DNA of 64,000 nt from Emticicia sp. CRIBPO (GTDB lineage: Bacteria; Bacteroidota; Bacteroidia; Cytophagales; Spirosomataceae). The stretch is from the NCBI RefSeq assembly GCF_009905725.1, contig NZ_JAAAKV010000006.1, positions 186,001 to 250,000 on the forward strand, in the 5' to 3' direction. Numbering within the stretch: position 1 is the first letter of the stretch; each line of letters opens with the position of its first letter. This document shows positions 16,449 through 24,450 of the stretch, piece by piece. The notes below the pieces were generated by a model. That model was not told the DNA's origin. It searched no databases and saw only the letters and a program-made list of their open reading frames with translations. Made by a program: the position numbers and the translations under genes.

Positions 16449-16456
16449 TAAGTTTG
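16449..16456 (+). promoter_or_regulatory. -7 box of the doxX-azoR operon
   Basis: TAAGTTTG matches TAnnTTTG and lies 22 bases before the doxX ATG. The tandem operator ends 10 bases upstream, a position suited to repression. Confidence 0.6.
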
Positions 16457-16477
16457 CAGCATCAAAAAAAATAAAAA

Positions 16478-16837
16478 ATGAAAGCAATAAAAATTACGTA
16501 TTACGCTACCACCGCACTGATATCTTTTGCCATGTTGTTCTCCACTTATGCTTATCTGACAAAGCCCGAGCTAAAGCAGGCCTTCCAGCACTTAGGTTTT
16601 CCGGATTACTTCAGGATAGAGCTGGCGATCGCTAAACTCCTGGCTGCCATTGCTCTCTGGGTCCCTGTCCGCCTCATCAAAGAAACCGCGTATATCGGGT
16701 TGGCCATCAGCTTTATTTCCGGGTTTATCGCACACCTCAACATGCAGGATTCCATCGGCCATACCCTCTACCCGGTGTTTGTCCTGGCGATACTGATCGT
16801 GTCTTACGTGACTTACACCAAAACAGCCAATAATTAA
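16478..16837 (+). CDS. DoxX-like small membrane protein
   Basis: The 119-residue protein has four predicted helices: about 8-28, 48-66 (AKLLAAIALWVPV), 70-90 (AYIGLAISFISGFIAHL) and 98-115. The motif LGFPDYFRIELAIAKLLAAIAL is typical of the DoxX-like family (DUF4870/DoxX_2 style) that often accompanies redox enzymes. It is first in an operon with azoR, 24 bases apart, and divergent from HxlR. Its exact role is unknown; a quinone or redox function at the membrane is inferred. Confidence 0.88.
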   Translation: MKAIKITYYATTALISFAMLFSTYAYLTKPELKQAFQHLGFPDYFRIELAIAKLLAAIALWVPVRLIKETAYIGLAISFISGFIAHLNMQDSIGHTLYPVFVLAILIVSYVTYTKTANN

Positions 16838-16861
16838 CATTATCATCAAACTTCAATCATC

Positions 16862-17467
16862 ATGAAAAAAGTACTGCATATCATCTCAAGCCCGCAAGGC
16901 GAGGGTTCCGTCAGCAAAAAACTCGGAAACACCATCATTGAAAAAATCCAGGCAAAATATCCCGGCAGCACCGTAAATGAACGTGACCTGACCTCAGACG
17001 TTTTTCCGCACCTGGACCAAATGCAGATCGGTTCCTGGTTTACACCCGCTCAAAACCACTCACCCGAACAGGCAGAAGCCGTTAAAATTTCAGAAGAAGC
17101 CATTGCTGAAATGCAGGAAGCAGACATTTATGTGATCGGTGCACCCTTCTACAATTTCGCCATCCCTTCTACCCTGAAAGCCTACCTCGACCATATTGTC
17201 AGACCCGGAATCACTTTCCGGTACAACGAAAACGGTCGACCGGAGGGCTTTCTGAAAAACAAAAAAGCCTACCTTGCCATTGCATCAAGCGGGGTTTATT
17301 CGGAAGGTGAGTTCCAGTCGTTTGATTTTGTCAGTCCTTATTTAAAATTCCTGCTGGGGCTTCTCGGCATTACAGATGTCAGTATTGTGCGGGCCGAAGG
17401 CTTAAGGATCGAAGGCATCAAAGAAACCGCTTTTGAAAAAGGGGTTCAAAGTATTGTGATTGATTAA
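16862..17467 (+). CDS. azoR: FMN-dependent NADH-azoreductase
   Basis: The 201-residue flavodoxin-like protein has the AzoR signature: an N-terminal phosphate-binding segment IISSPQGEGSVSKKLGNTI, PFYNFAIPSTLKAYLDHIVRPGITFRYNENGRPEGFLKNKKA in the middle and FLGLLGITDVSIVRAEGLR-like text near the end. Known members reduce quinones and azo compounds with NADH via FMN. It follows DoxX in one operon under the divergent HxlR regulator, which fits protection from electrophilic quinones. The cytoplasmic location is expected since no signal is present. Confidence 0.93.
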   Translation: MKKVLHIISSPQGEGSVSKKLGNTIIEKIQAKYPGSTVNERDLTSDVFPHLDQMQIGSWFTPAQNHSPEQAEAVKISEEAIAEMQEADIYVIGAPFYNFAIPSTLKAYLDHIVRPGITFRYNENGRPEGFLKNKKAYLAIASSGVYSEGEFQSFDFVSPYLKFLLGLLGITDVSIVRAEGLRIEGIKETAFEKGVQSIVID

Positions 17468-17481
17468 TAGTGAACAAAAAA

Positions 17482-17507
17482 GGGAGTTACAAGCTCTTGT
17501 AACTCCC
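17482..17507. terminator. Bidirectional terminator between azoR and M1 peptidase
   Basis: GGGAGTTACAAG (17482-17493) pairs perfectly with CTTGTAACTCCC (17496-17507). A-rich sequence precedes it, giving a poly-T tail on the minus strand. It separates two convergent genes. Confidence 0.8.
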
Positions 17508-17526
17508 TCCATATCCTTTCAGTACC

Positions 17527-19521
17527 CTATTTCTCCCAAACGTTATCCTTCACATTGTTGTCCGGAAAACGGCCGTTCGGATCAAGGGTAATCTTTCTGA
17601 TTTTTCTTTTTCCGAAATTCAATTCAGCATTAAACGTACGGCTGCCGTTGAACCAAACCGACACCGGCCAGGTGACCACGGCCGTAGTGGCATCCAGCAT
17701 TTTCGCATTTGATAGTGTTTTTATGGCGGGACCTTCCGTCTCAAATTCTACTTTCAATACCACCGGCGAAGGCATCTCTCCCGCCTGGTGTATGGTCACG
17801 ATGGTTTTGTCTTTATCTGCCTTTACCTGCTGGATCGATCCGTTGACAGACTCAGTCGTAAACAACCAATAGTACCAGAACCAGTCGAGGTTTTGCCCCA
17901 GGGCATTGTTCATAAAAAACATATAATCCCACGGAGAAGGGTGCTTGAAACTCCACACTTTGGTGTATTCTTTCATGGCTTTGATCACTGCGTCGTCACC
18001 TACCACGCCACCCAGCATGGAAAGCATCAGGGGAGTCTTACCGTAAGTCTGGAAACGATAACCGTTACCGGCATCATTCGCACTCCACATCATCGGTGCC
18101 TCCTCTTCGTCTCCGCTCATCTGCCCGTACCGCTGACCAAGACCGTCCAGATTATAAGGCACACCCTTGCTGTCTGCAGCCGACAGGATATTCATATATT
18201 GATTAAAACCTTCGTCCATCCAGCCATAGCGGGTTTCATTAGTACCCACCACCATCGGCCACCACTGATGGGCCGTTTCATGGTCAGCCGCTCCCTGGTT
18301 GGAATTGATCACCATCGGGTATTCCATCCCCGCACTCGGCCCGTCCTGCAAGGTCATCTGCGGAAAAGGATACGGAGCCCACAGGGCAGAATAGTATTCC
18401 AGGGCATGGCGGGTGATGGCTCCCGCACGCTCAAAAAGTTTGGCTCTTTCGGGCAGATAAAACATATGGACGGGTATCGGCCCTTTTCCGGGGATCGTAG
18501 CCCGCGTCGCTTTCCAGACAAACTTTCCGGCGGTAGCCCAGGCAAAATCATTCACTTTATCGGCCGCAAAATGCCAGGTGAGCTGATCACCCGCAGCGGT
18601 GGCCTTTCCCGGACCGGCCTCATCCTCTCCTACTATGGTGATTTCGTCATTCGAATTCAAAACTGTCGCCAGTCTTTTTCTGGCTGTTTCTGTCAGCACT
18701 TCTTCCGGATTCTGCAACACACCCGTACCGCTGACCAGCCAACCGGCCGGCACTGTGATGCGGACATCAAACTTACCGAAGTTATTAAAAAACTCCGCCG
18801 GCCCCAGGTACGGACTGGTTTCCCAGCCTCTCATATCGTCGTATTTGGCCAGACGCGGAAACCACTGTGTCGGTTGAAAAAGTCTGTCATCAAAACGCTG
18901 TGTCATCCGGTGCCCTCTGCCGTTCGGGCCACCAGGCAGTTTGGTATGCCAGGCAATCTCCAGCTCAGTCTTTGTTCCTGCCTTCACGGGCTCTTTGAGT
19001 ACAATGGTCGCGATGGTGCGGTTCAGATCCCTTACGGTGGTTTGTGCAGGGGTAGCCGCCTCCCTTCCCACGGGGGCAGGCAACGTCAGGTCTATTTCCT
19101 TTCCGGCTACTTTGACGGCTGTCACCACCATTCCTTCCGTGGCCTCAGCGGGCGTTGAACCTCCACGCGGCACATCGGCCCGGAAAACATTATGGTCGAG
19201 GCGTAAGACAAGGGTTTTCAGATCGTCCTTGCTGTTGTTATGCACCAGTATTTTCTCTGTACCGGTGATGGTCTGTGTAGCCGGATCCAGACTCGCCTGA
19301 ATGTTAAAGTCGGTTTCCAACTGCCAGTAAGCCGGGCCCGGTTTACCAGAAAAATCACGCGTGCCTGCGGCAAAGGCCTTGCGGATGGCGTTGGTCATCG
19401 GCACATCCTGCCGGATGCTCCGCCTGCTGGTTTCAATTGTTGATCGTTGAGAAACGGGAGTATTTTGCTGGGCAAAAACCGTTGATGAAATAAGTAATAA
19501 AGCTCCGAACAGAGGTCTCAT
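17527..19521 (-). CDS. Secreted M1-family metallopeptidase
   Basis: The 664-residue protein has a signal peptide (LFGALLLISSTVFAQ). Residues about 70-330 form the N-terminal beta domain, with AKYDDMRGWETSPYLGPAEFFNNFGKFDVRITVPAGW. The catalytic gluzincin core has H414-E415-T-A-H418 and a third zinc ligand E437 (WMDEGFNQYMN), the HExxH-18-E spacing of M1, preceded by PSAGMEYPMVINS, where the family has its GAMEN-like exopeptidase motif. It should act outside the cytoplasm on peptides. It stands alone, convergent with azoR. A 456-codon plus-strand frame over it is a codon-bias shadow. Confidence 0.95.
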   Translation of the reverse strand: MRPLFGALLLISSTVFAQQNTPVSQRSTIETSRRSIRQDVPMTNAIRKAFAAGTRDFSGKPGPAYWQLETDFNIQASLDPATQTITGTEKILVHNNSKDDLKTLVLRLDHNVFRADVPRGGSTPAEATEGMVVTAVKVAGKEIDLTLPAPVGREAATPAQTTVRDLNRTIATIVLKEPVKAGTKTELEIAWHTKLPGGPNGRGHRMTQRFDDRLFQPTQWFPRLAKYDDMRGWETSPYLGPAEFFNNFGKFDVRITVPAGWLVSGTGVLQNPEEVLTETARKRLATVLNSNDEITIVGEDEAGPGKATAAGDQLTWHFAADKVNDFAWATAGKFVWKATRATIPGKGPIPVHMFYLPERAKLFERAGAITRHALEYYSALWAPYPFPQMTLQDGPSAGMEYPMVINSNQGAADHETAHQWWPMVVGTNETRYGWMDEGFNQYMNILSAADSKGVPYNLDGLGQRYGQMSGDEEEAPMMWSANDAGNGYRFQTYGKTPLMLSMLGGVVGDDAVIKAMKEYTKVWSFKHPSPWDYMFFMNNALGQNLDWFWYYWLFTTESVNGSIQQVKADKDKTIVTIHQAGEMPSPVVLKVEFETEGPAIKTLSNAKMLDATTAVVTWPVSVWFNGSRTFNAELNFGKRKIRKITLDPNGRFPDNNVKDNVWEK

Positions 19522-20100
19522 AAAAATGATCTGGTTTAAGTAGACCCTAACTTAGTGAATAAATGGAGATGGGGCAAGGGGAAAGTGTGGGGAGGGGAGA
19601 GATAGTATAAAAGAATATAAAAAAGTAAGAAATAACATCAAAGGCCACACTTCAAAAAATGAGAGGTTTTAACGATGGGTATTTGATTTCACAGCATGAT
19701 CCTGAACTATGGGAAGCGATTTCGAACGTAAATGGTCAAAAGACCGGCTTAATGGGATGAGTGACGGCAGAAGTCAGTTCATGAATGATCAGCTGAAAGA
19801 AAAGAGGCCTTCTTGGCTAAAAAGTGAGAAATCTTCTAAAATAGAGTCATCGCCTGAGAAGTCAGAAGGTAAGGATATCCAACCAGAAAGATGATTCACT
19901 CAATTAAATAAGGTTTCATTTAAAATTCTTCATTACATTTAATTCTATCGAACAAAGTAGTGAACTCGTTTCTACAGAGCAAATTTGGTTAACAACTAAC
20001 TCCGTTTGGTTACACCCGTGTTTAGAATTTCCGCCACCTTCGTACCGCTGATATAAAAGCATATCTTCAAAGGATCCAGGAATAAAATTAGAATACAGTT
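19522..20100. other. Decayed region upstream of the AraC remnant
   Basis: Apart from the frameshifted small gene at 19659-19894, no intact gene is visible. The sequence is A+T-rich with no recognisable tRNA or transposase. The 19895-20100 part holds only promoter-like text before the AraC remnant. Confidence 0.5.
19659..19894 (+). pseudogene. Frameshifted small hydrophilic protein
   Basis: An ATG at 19659 opens a 33-codon frame (MRGFNDGYLISQHDPELWEA) that stops at 19758. The next frame continues as GMSDGRSQFMNDQLKEKRPSWL and ends at 19894 with a Lys/Glu-rich tail. Together they read like one small Bacteroidota protein of about 78 residues, with an FNDGYLI-type N-terminus and a basic tail, that has suffered a one-base insertion or two-base deletion near 19745-19757. 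I infer one broken gene. The alternative is two unrelated short frames. Confidence 0.5.
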
Positions 20101-20400
20101 TTGAAAAAAGAAGAAAACACGCCCCTTAAATTCAACTCTCTTTCGGAGCTGCACAAGACGTTGGGCTTGCCTAAACCATTACACCCGATGATCACACTGA
20201 ATAACTATGGAGACATATCGGCTCCCTATGAAGTTTTAAGAAGATCAATGGCTTTGGATTTCTACAAGATTTCCTACAAAACTCTCCCAAATGGCAGATT
20301 AAGGTATTGACAGCAATATTATGACTTTGTTGAAGGTGGCTTGTCTTTTGTTTCTCCCAACCAAGTTCTTGCCGGTTTCTCGTACATTTTTAACCTGTAA
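20101..20400 (+). pseudogene. AraC-family regulator remnant with in-frame stop
   Basis: From a TTG at 20101 the frame encodes 69 residues typical of the N-terminal ligand domain of AraC regulators: KFNSLSELHKTLGLPKPLHP, then ALDFYKISYKTLPNGRLRY. A TGA at 20308 follows where family members usually have Gly (GGA to TGA is one change). The same frame then continues QQYYDFVEGGLSFVSPNQVL to a TAA at 20398. The C-terminal HTH domain is missing altogether. The gene is therefore interrupted and truncated. Confidence 0.75.
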
Positions 20401-20475
20401 AGCATTGATTTAAAGCACAAATCCGAATTCTTAAATTGCAAATCGACTTATGAGAAATTGCCCGTTTTAAAACCG

Positions 20476-20483
20476 TAATTTTG
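20476..20483 (+). promoter_or_regulatory. -7 box of rlmF
   Basis: TAATTTTG matches TAnnTTTG, 56 bases upstream of the rlmF start. A TTG at 20458-20460 could act as the upstream element, although the 15-base spacing is short. Confidence 0.45.
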
Positions 20484-20538
20484 TCAAATTAAATGTTGAT
20501 CATTTCGCTCAATAAAATTTCACTATTAAAGATAAAAA

Positions 20539-21498
20539 ATGTCCCCAGAAAAAAATACGCAAGAAAAAACCAGGCTTCACCCTCGAAATAAAAATCGCGA
20601 CAGATATGACCTTTCCGCTTTAATTAAAATTGAACCCGAATTAAAAAATTTCATCAAACCCAATAAATTTGGCGAAGATTCAGTAGAATTTTCTGACTCA
20701 AAAGCTGTGAAATTGCTCAACAAAGGATTGCTAAATCATTATTATGGGATTAAAAATTGGGATTTCCCTGATGGAAATTTATGTCCGGCAATTCCGGGTC
20801 GTGCAGATTATTTGCATTTTGCAGCAGATATGTTGGCACAAAGTAATTTCGGAGCACTTCCTGCGGGAAAACAAATCAACGTTTTAGATATCGGAATTGG
20901 AGCAAGCTGCATCTACCCTATTATCGGCGTTACCGAATATGATTGGAATTTCGTAGGTTCAGATATTGATGAAAATTCGATTTCATCAGCAAAAAAAATT
21001 ATCGAATCCAATGATAATTTGAAAAACAAAATTGAATTGCGATGGCAAGAAAACAAAAATTCTATTTTTTCAGGAATTATTAATGGTGAAGATCGGTTTG
21101 ACTTAACGATTTGTAATCCGCCTTTTCATGCAACTCCGGAAGAAGCTGAAAAAGGTTCTCGCCGAAAAGTCACCAATCTTCGTGGCAAAAAAACCAAAAC
21201 CATCGAACTTAATTTTGCAGGAATCAGCAATGAGTTAATTTGCGATGGTGGCGAATCGGCTTTTATTGGCAAAATGATGACCGAAAGTGCGAAATTTGCT
21301 CAAAATTGTTACTGGTTTTCGACTTTAGTTTCAAAAAAATCGAATTTAAAAAGTATTTACAAAACCCTGAATGATTTGGAAGTGACGCAACTAAAAACCA
21401 TTCCGTTGACAACTGGCAACAAATCTTCCCGTATTATTGCCTGGAGTTTTTTGTCGAAAGGAGATCAGTTGAAATGGCGAAATTCGAAATGGAAATAA
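20539..21498 (+). CDS. rlmF: 23S rRNA (adenine-1618-N6)-methyltransferase RlmF
   Basis: The 319-residue protein has the RlmF pattern: an N-terminal HPRNKNRDRYDLSALIK, AdoMet-binding VLDIGIGASCIYPIIG, the catalytic NPPFH motif in LTICNPPFHATPEEAEKGS and a C-terminal RIIAWSF. It methylates A1618 of 23S rRNA. The gene is visibly A+T-richer than its neighbours, with many TTA/AAT/AAA codons and wobble A/T, and follows two broken genes, which suggests recent acquisition from an A+T-rich relative such as a flavobacterium. It is monocistronic with its own -7 box. Confidence 0.95.
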   Translation: MSPEKNTQEKTRLHPRNKNRDRYDLSALIKIEPELKNFIKPNKFGEDSVEFSDSKAVKLLNKGLLNHYYGIKNWDFPDGNLCPAIPGRADYLHFAADMLAQSNFGALPAGKQINVLDIGIGASCIYPIIGVTEYDWNFVGSDIDENSISSAKKIIESNDNLKNKIELRWQENKNSIFSGIINGEDRFDLTICNPPFHATPEEAEKGSRRKVTNLRGKKTKTIELNFAGISNELICDGGESAFIGKMMTESAKFAQNCYWFSTLVSKKSNLKSIYKTLNDLEVTQLKTIPLTTGNKSSRIIAWSFLSKGDQLKWRNSKWK

Positions 21499-21681
21499 AA
21501 TTTCTTGCGGATATACATCACATCTAACCAAAGGTAATCTGGCAAAAGATAGGCAACTAGGGGTAAGAAACTCTCCAAATGTCGTTTTTCTTACAAACTA
21601 AAAAAATACAACATGCTCCACAACTTTTCGACTTGATCCAGAAATGTTTGACCTATGTTTGACCCAGAAACTTTAGACATG

Positions 21682-21714
21682 AAAAAAGGGAGTCACATTT
21701 ACATGTAACTCCCT
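21682..21714 (-). terminator. Terminator after tRNA-Leu
   Basis: On the minus strand AGGGAGT pairs with ACTCCCT (21687-21693 with 21708-21714) with further pairing inside, followed by six T. It lies directly downstream of tRNA-Leu. Confidence 0.8.
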
Positions 21715-21723
21715 CATTATCAG

Positions 21724-21809
21724 TACCGGGGACGGGAATCGAACCCGTACGAGCGTTTCGGCTCACAGGATTTTAAGTCCTGCGTGTCTACCAGTTCCAC
21801 CACCCCGGC
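21724..21809 (-). tRNA. tRNA-Leu (TAA)
   Basis: On the minus strand a cloverleaf begins GCCGGGG, with anticodon TAA in the loop AGGACTTAAAATCCT, a long class-II variable arm, and the T-loop GGGTTCGATTCCC. It ends CCCCGGT plus discriminator A. CCA is not encoded. It is second in a unit after tRNA-Gly. Confidence 0.95.
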
Positions 21810-21826
21810 GGGTGGTTTACCCTCCG

Positions 21827-21852
21827 AAAAAAAAAGCCCCTATCTAGGGGAC
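21827..21852 (-). terminator. Hairpin between tRNA-Gly and tRNA-Leu
   Basis: On the minus strand CCCCTA and TAGGGG form a small hairpin followed by nine T. It would end or attenuate transcription after tRNA-Gly, or act as a processing signal before tRNA-Leu, for which no separate promoter is evident. Confidence 0.6.
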
Positions 21853-21864
21853 TTTTCGTTTCTG

Positions 21865-21937
21865 AGCAGAAGACGGGTCTCGAACCCGCGACCTTAACCT
21901 TGGCAAGGTTACGCTCTACCAACTGAGCTACTTCTGC
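21865..21937 (-). tRNA. tRNA-Gly (GCC)
   Basis: On the minus strand GCAGAAG pairs with CTTCTGC. The D-arm AGCTCAGTTGGTAGAGC, anticodon GCC in CCTTGCCAAGG and T-arm CGGGTTCGAGACCCG are all standard. The discriminator is T and CCA is not encoded. Confidence 0.95.
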
Positions 21938-21967
21938 TTGTCGCCATCCGTTCGTCGAATGTGGGTG

Positions 21968-21998
21968 CAAAGATAGACTTAGTTTTTTTACGTGTCAA
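21968..21998 (-). promoter_or_regulatory. Promoter of the tRNA-Gly/Leu unit
   Basis: On the minus strand TTG (21998-21996, in TTGACA) and TATCTTTG (21975-21968) are separated by 20 bases, close to the Bacteroidota TTTG-N19-21-TAnnTTTG promoter. Transcription would start about 24 bases before the tRNA. Confidence 0.75.
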
Positions 21999-22060
21999 GT
22001 CTATTCCAAAAAAAAATCAATTTATTTTATCCCCATGGGAATTCTTTGAGGCAGGAGTGC

Positions 22061-22068
22061 TACTTTTG
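22061..22068 (+). promoter_or_regulatory. -7 box of hisIE
   Basis: TACTTTTG matches TAnnTTTG, 21 bases before the hisIE start codon. Confidence 0.5.
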
Positions 22069-22088
22069 CCTAAATTTTACTCCCAGTT

Positions 22089-22694
22089 ATGAACAGAACC
22101 ATAGATTTCTCAAAAAGCCCCGACGGACTCGTGCCCGCCATCATCCAGGATGAACTCACCGGAAAAGTGCTGATGCTCGGTTACATGAATCATGAGGCCC
22201 TTGAGAAAACTACACAGGAAGGCCGCGTCACCTTTTTCAGCCGCAGCAAACAACGCCTCTGGACCAAAGGAGAAACCTCAGAAAACTTCCTGAATGTAAA
22301 AGATATTTCGGTAGACTGTGACAATGACACCCTGCTCATTAAAGTCAGTCCTGACGGCCCTACGTGCCACACAGGCGACGATACCTGCTGGGGTGAGGGT
22401 AACGACGGGAAAGTACTTTTCATTAACCACCTAAAGCACATCATCCGCGGACGCAAGAATAATCCTACGGATCAGTCTTACACAAGCTCGCTGTTTAAAA
22501 AGGGAGTCAACAAGATTGCCCAGAAAGTGGGTGAAGAGGCCGTGGAGCTGGTCATCGAAGCAAAAGACAACAACAAGGAATTGTTTTTGGGCGAAGCCGC
22601 TGATTTATTATTCCATTATCTTATATTGCTTGAAGAAAAAAACATCGACCTCGACGAGGTCATCGATACCTTGATTTCAAGACACAAAAAATAA
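22089..22694 (+). CDS. hisIE: Bifunctional phosphoribosyl-AMP cyclohydrolase / phosphoribosyl-ATP pyrophosphatase
   Basis: The 201-residue fusion carries HisI (about 1-110) with MLGYMNHEALEKTTQEGRVTFFSRSKQRLWTKGETS and the metal-binding DCDNDTLLIKVSPDGPTCHTGDDTCW, then HisE (about 115-200) with YTSSLFKKGVNKIAQKVGEEAVELVIEAK. It performs the second and third steps of histidine synthesis. No other his gene is in the window; it is followed 8 bases later by a holin-like membrane protein, and the two may be co-transcribed. Confidence 0.97.
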   Translation: MNRTIDFSKSPDGLVPAIIQDELTGKVLMLGYMNHEALEKTTQEGRVTFFSRSKQRLWTKGETSENFLNVKDISVDCDNDTLLIKVSPDGPTCHTGDDTCWGEGNDGKVLFINHLKHIIRGRKNNPTDQSYTSSLFKKGVNKIAQKVGEEAVELVIEAKDNNKELFLGEAADLLFHYLILLEEKNIDLDEVIDTLISRHKK

Positions 22695-22702
22695 CATTAG
22701 CT

Positions 22703-23041
22703 ATGATCAATTACCTGATTCGCCTGGCCATTTGCGGAGCCGTGGTTTACCTCATTCCCAATTATCTGAAGGATATTTATGTAGACAGCTATGTAACGGC
22801 CTTTATCGTGGCCTTTGCCATGAGTTTACTCAATAACTTCGTCAAACCGGTCCTCAACCTCATCGCCATACCGATCACGATCCTGACGCTGGGATTGTTT
22901 TATTTCGTCATCACCGTGCTGATGGTCTATATCTGCGATTTCCTGATTGATGGATTCTCTGTAAGTGGCTTTATTAATCCACTTATATTCAGCTTTTTGT
23001 TATCTATTGTCAACAGCATTGTCGGAGCATTTCAGGAATAG
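22703..23041 (+). CDS. Phage-holin-4-like membrane protein
   Basis: The 112-residue protein has four hydrophobic helices and the Phage_holin_4_2 pattern: MSLLNNFVKPVLNLIAIPITILTLGLFYFVITVLMVYICDFLIDGFSV. Members are common in bacterial chromosomes and are not phage genes as such. The start is 8 bases after hisIE, and the stop overlaps the following GTG. Confidence 0.9.
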   Translation: MINYLIRLAICGAVVYLIPNYLKDIYVDSYVTAFIVAFAMSLLNNFVKPVLNLIAIPITILTLGLFYFVITVLMVYICDFLIDGFSVSGFINPLIFSFLLSIVNSIVGAFQE

Positions 23042-23046
23042 TGAGG

Positions 23047-23433
23047 ATGTATAAATTAACAGGCAGTTTACTGATCGGCATTTTGTTCTGGGGTTGTTCC
23101 AATTCAGCCCCGGTTGATTTGGGCAGTTTCGACGTTGAAGGCTTCAGAAGTGATCGTGGTGGTTGTGAAAACAAAAGGGAAGCTTTACAGTCAGACCTAA
23201 AAGCCATCAAAGACAAACTGCTGGGTCTTTCCGAAAACCAGACCATAAAAGCCCTGGGCCGTTACGATTACCAGATCCTGGACCGTAAAAACGAGAAGGT
23301 GTTTATCTATTTCCTGGAAAAAGGGCCGCAATGCGAGCATATACAAAATCCTTCTTCAGCCCTCACCATGGCCGTTTATCTGAACTCTGTCAGCCTGGTT
23401 AAAGAAGTTACTTTTCAGAACGGAAAACCTTAA
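23047..23433 (+). CDS. Small lipoprotein, unknown function
   Basis: From the ATG at 23047 the 128-residue protein has a lipoprotein signal (LTGSLLIGILFWGCS, Cys lipidated). The mature part includes RGGCENKREALQSDLKAIKDKLLGLSENQTIKALGRYDYQIL, which looks like a small periplasmic protein. Translation can begin at GTG 23041 or ATG 23047; the ATG is nearer a normal start. It overlaps the holin-like gene's stop region, so it is probably the third gene of the hisIE transcript. Confidence 0.8.
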   Translation: MYKLTGSLLIGILFWGCSNSAPVDLGSFDVEGFRSDRGGCENKREALQSDLKAIKDKLLGLSENQTIKALGRYDYQILDRKNEKVFIYFLEKGPQCEHIQNPSSALTMAVYLNSVSLVKEVTFQNGKP

Positions 23434-23436
23434 GGA

Positions 23437-24450
23437 CTATTTGACGGGCAGACAGTATTTGTCATACAGTGCCTTGGCTTTTGACTGCTCCAGGAATATC
23501 AGTTGCTGATAATCCTTGCAGGCTTCATCCTTCTTTTTCAATATCATGTAAGTGGCCGCCCTTTGAAAATAAGCATTGATATTCAATGGATTATAACCAA
23601 TGGCTTTGGTATAATTCTGCTCGGCAAGCCTGTATTGCTTGTATTCAAAAAAGCCTTGTCCGGCAGAATAATATTCATCAGAATACGCCACAGAATCGAC
23701 CTCGATATTGGCCGTGGCGTTCTCATCCGTCCATCCGAGGTTAAGGTCATATTCTACTTCGACGGTTACTTTCTCTCCCAGGTATTCGGCCGGAATCCAT
23801 TTGCCTTTGGTCAGGTAAACGGAGTTGATGAGCTTCTTGTCGAATTTTTCATTGGAACTGGCCACTACCCTTACGCCGGTTATTTCCCCGGTTTTGGTCA
23901 CGACAAAACGCACCACGAAACCTCCTTTTCTGAACTCAGAAAAATCAAACTTCTCCACGATAAAATCAAGCGGGGAACGGTGGCTATCCACAAACAAAGG
24001 TTCGATTTTACCCGGTTCAAAAATATAGACTTCGTCGCCGTTTTTGGCGACGTAGGATTGCGGGGTGAAAGTAAGGTCATTCAGTTTTTTCAGCACGAAC
24101 TTCAGGTTCAGCGGCTCCTGGTTATCCGCACTGACAAGCTGATCAGCCACAAATGAAACCTCATCTATCGACTTGATTTTGAGTGACATGCCGCCCCAGG
24201 TAATGACACTGTCTTTCAACTTGAAAGCCTGTCTGTGGGTCTTACTGTTGAGCGTAATCAGCACACTGTCAGATGGCAGGATACGCATATCAAACTTGGT
24301 CTGTTTGACTTCCGGATCAAAAATTTTACTGCCGTCAACCAGCTTGATATCGGTCAGGGTCCAGTTCCCTGTCAGTTTTTTCTTTAAACCTGTTTGAGAA
24401 AAAGCAGAATTAAGACAAAAGAAGGCTATAAGAAAAGCAAGTTTGTTCAT
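23437..24450 (-). CDS. TonB C-terminal-domain protein with TPR tail
   Basis: The 337-residue protein has a signal peptide (LAFLIAFFCLNSAFSQ). Residues about 20-125 look like a lipocalin-type domain. A TonB C-terminal domain spans about 155-235 (SEFRKGGFVVRFVVTKTGEITGVRVVASSNEKFDKKLI). At the C-terminus are tetratricopeptide units (GFFEYKQYRLAEQNYTKAIGYNPLNINAYFQRAATY). It lacks the transmembrane anchor of true TonB, so it is probably a periplasmic protein rather than an energy transducer. It shares 4 bases with the upstream S41 peptidase gene, an ATGA overlap indicating coupling. Confidence 0.85.
   Translation of the reverse strand: MNKLAFLIAFFCLNSAFSQTGLKKKLTGNWTLTDIKLVDGSKIFDPEVKQTKFDMRILPSDSVLITLNSKTHRQAFKLKDSVITWGGMSLKIKSIDEVSFVADQLVSADNQEPLNLKFVLKKLNDLTFTPQSYVAKNGDEVYIFEPGKIEPLFVDSHRSPLDFIVEKFDFSEFRKGGFVVRFVVTKTGEITGVRVVASSNEKFDKKLINSVYLTKGKWIPAEYLGEKVTVEVEYDLNLGWTDENATANIEVDSVAYSDEYYSAGQGFFEYKQYRLAEQNYTKAIGYNPLNINAYFQRAATYMILKKKDEACKDYQQLIFLEQSKAKALYDKYCLPVK

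Noticed and set aside
17788-19158. 456-codon plus-strand open frame opposite the M1 peptidase
   Set aside because: The minus-strand frame has a signal peptide and a complete HExxH-18-E zinc site; the plus frame is rich in His, Pro and Arg and shows no domain, so it is a codon-bias shadow.
21788-21970. 60-codon minus-strand frame over tRNA-Gly and tRNA-Leu
   Set aside because: It overlaps two clear tRNA genes and their promoter.
22703-23041. Prophage based on a holin-like protein
   Set aside because: No other phage gene is present; holin-4-like proteins are common chromosomal membrane proteins in this phylum.
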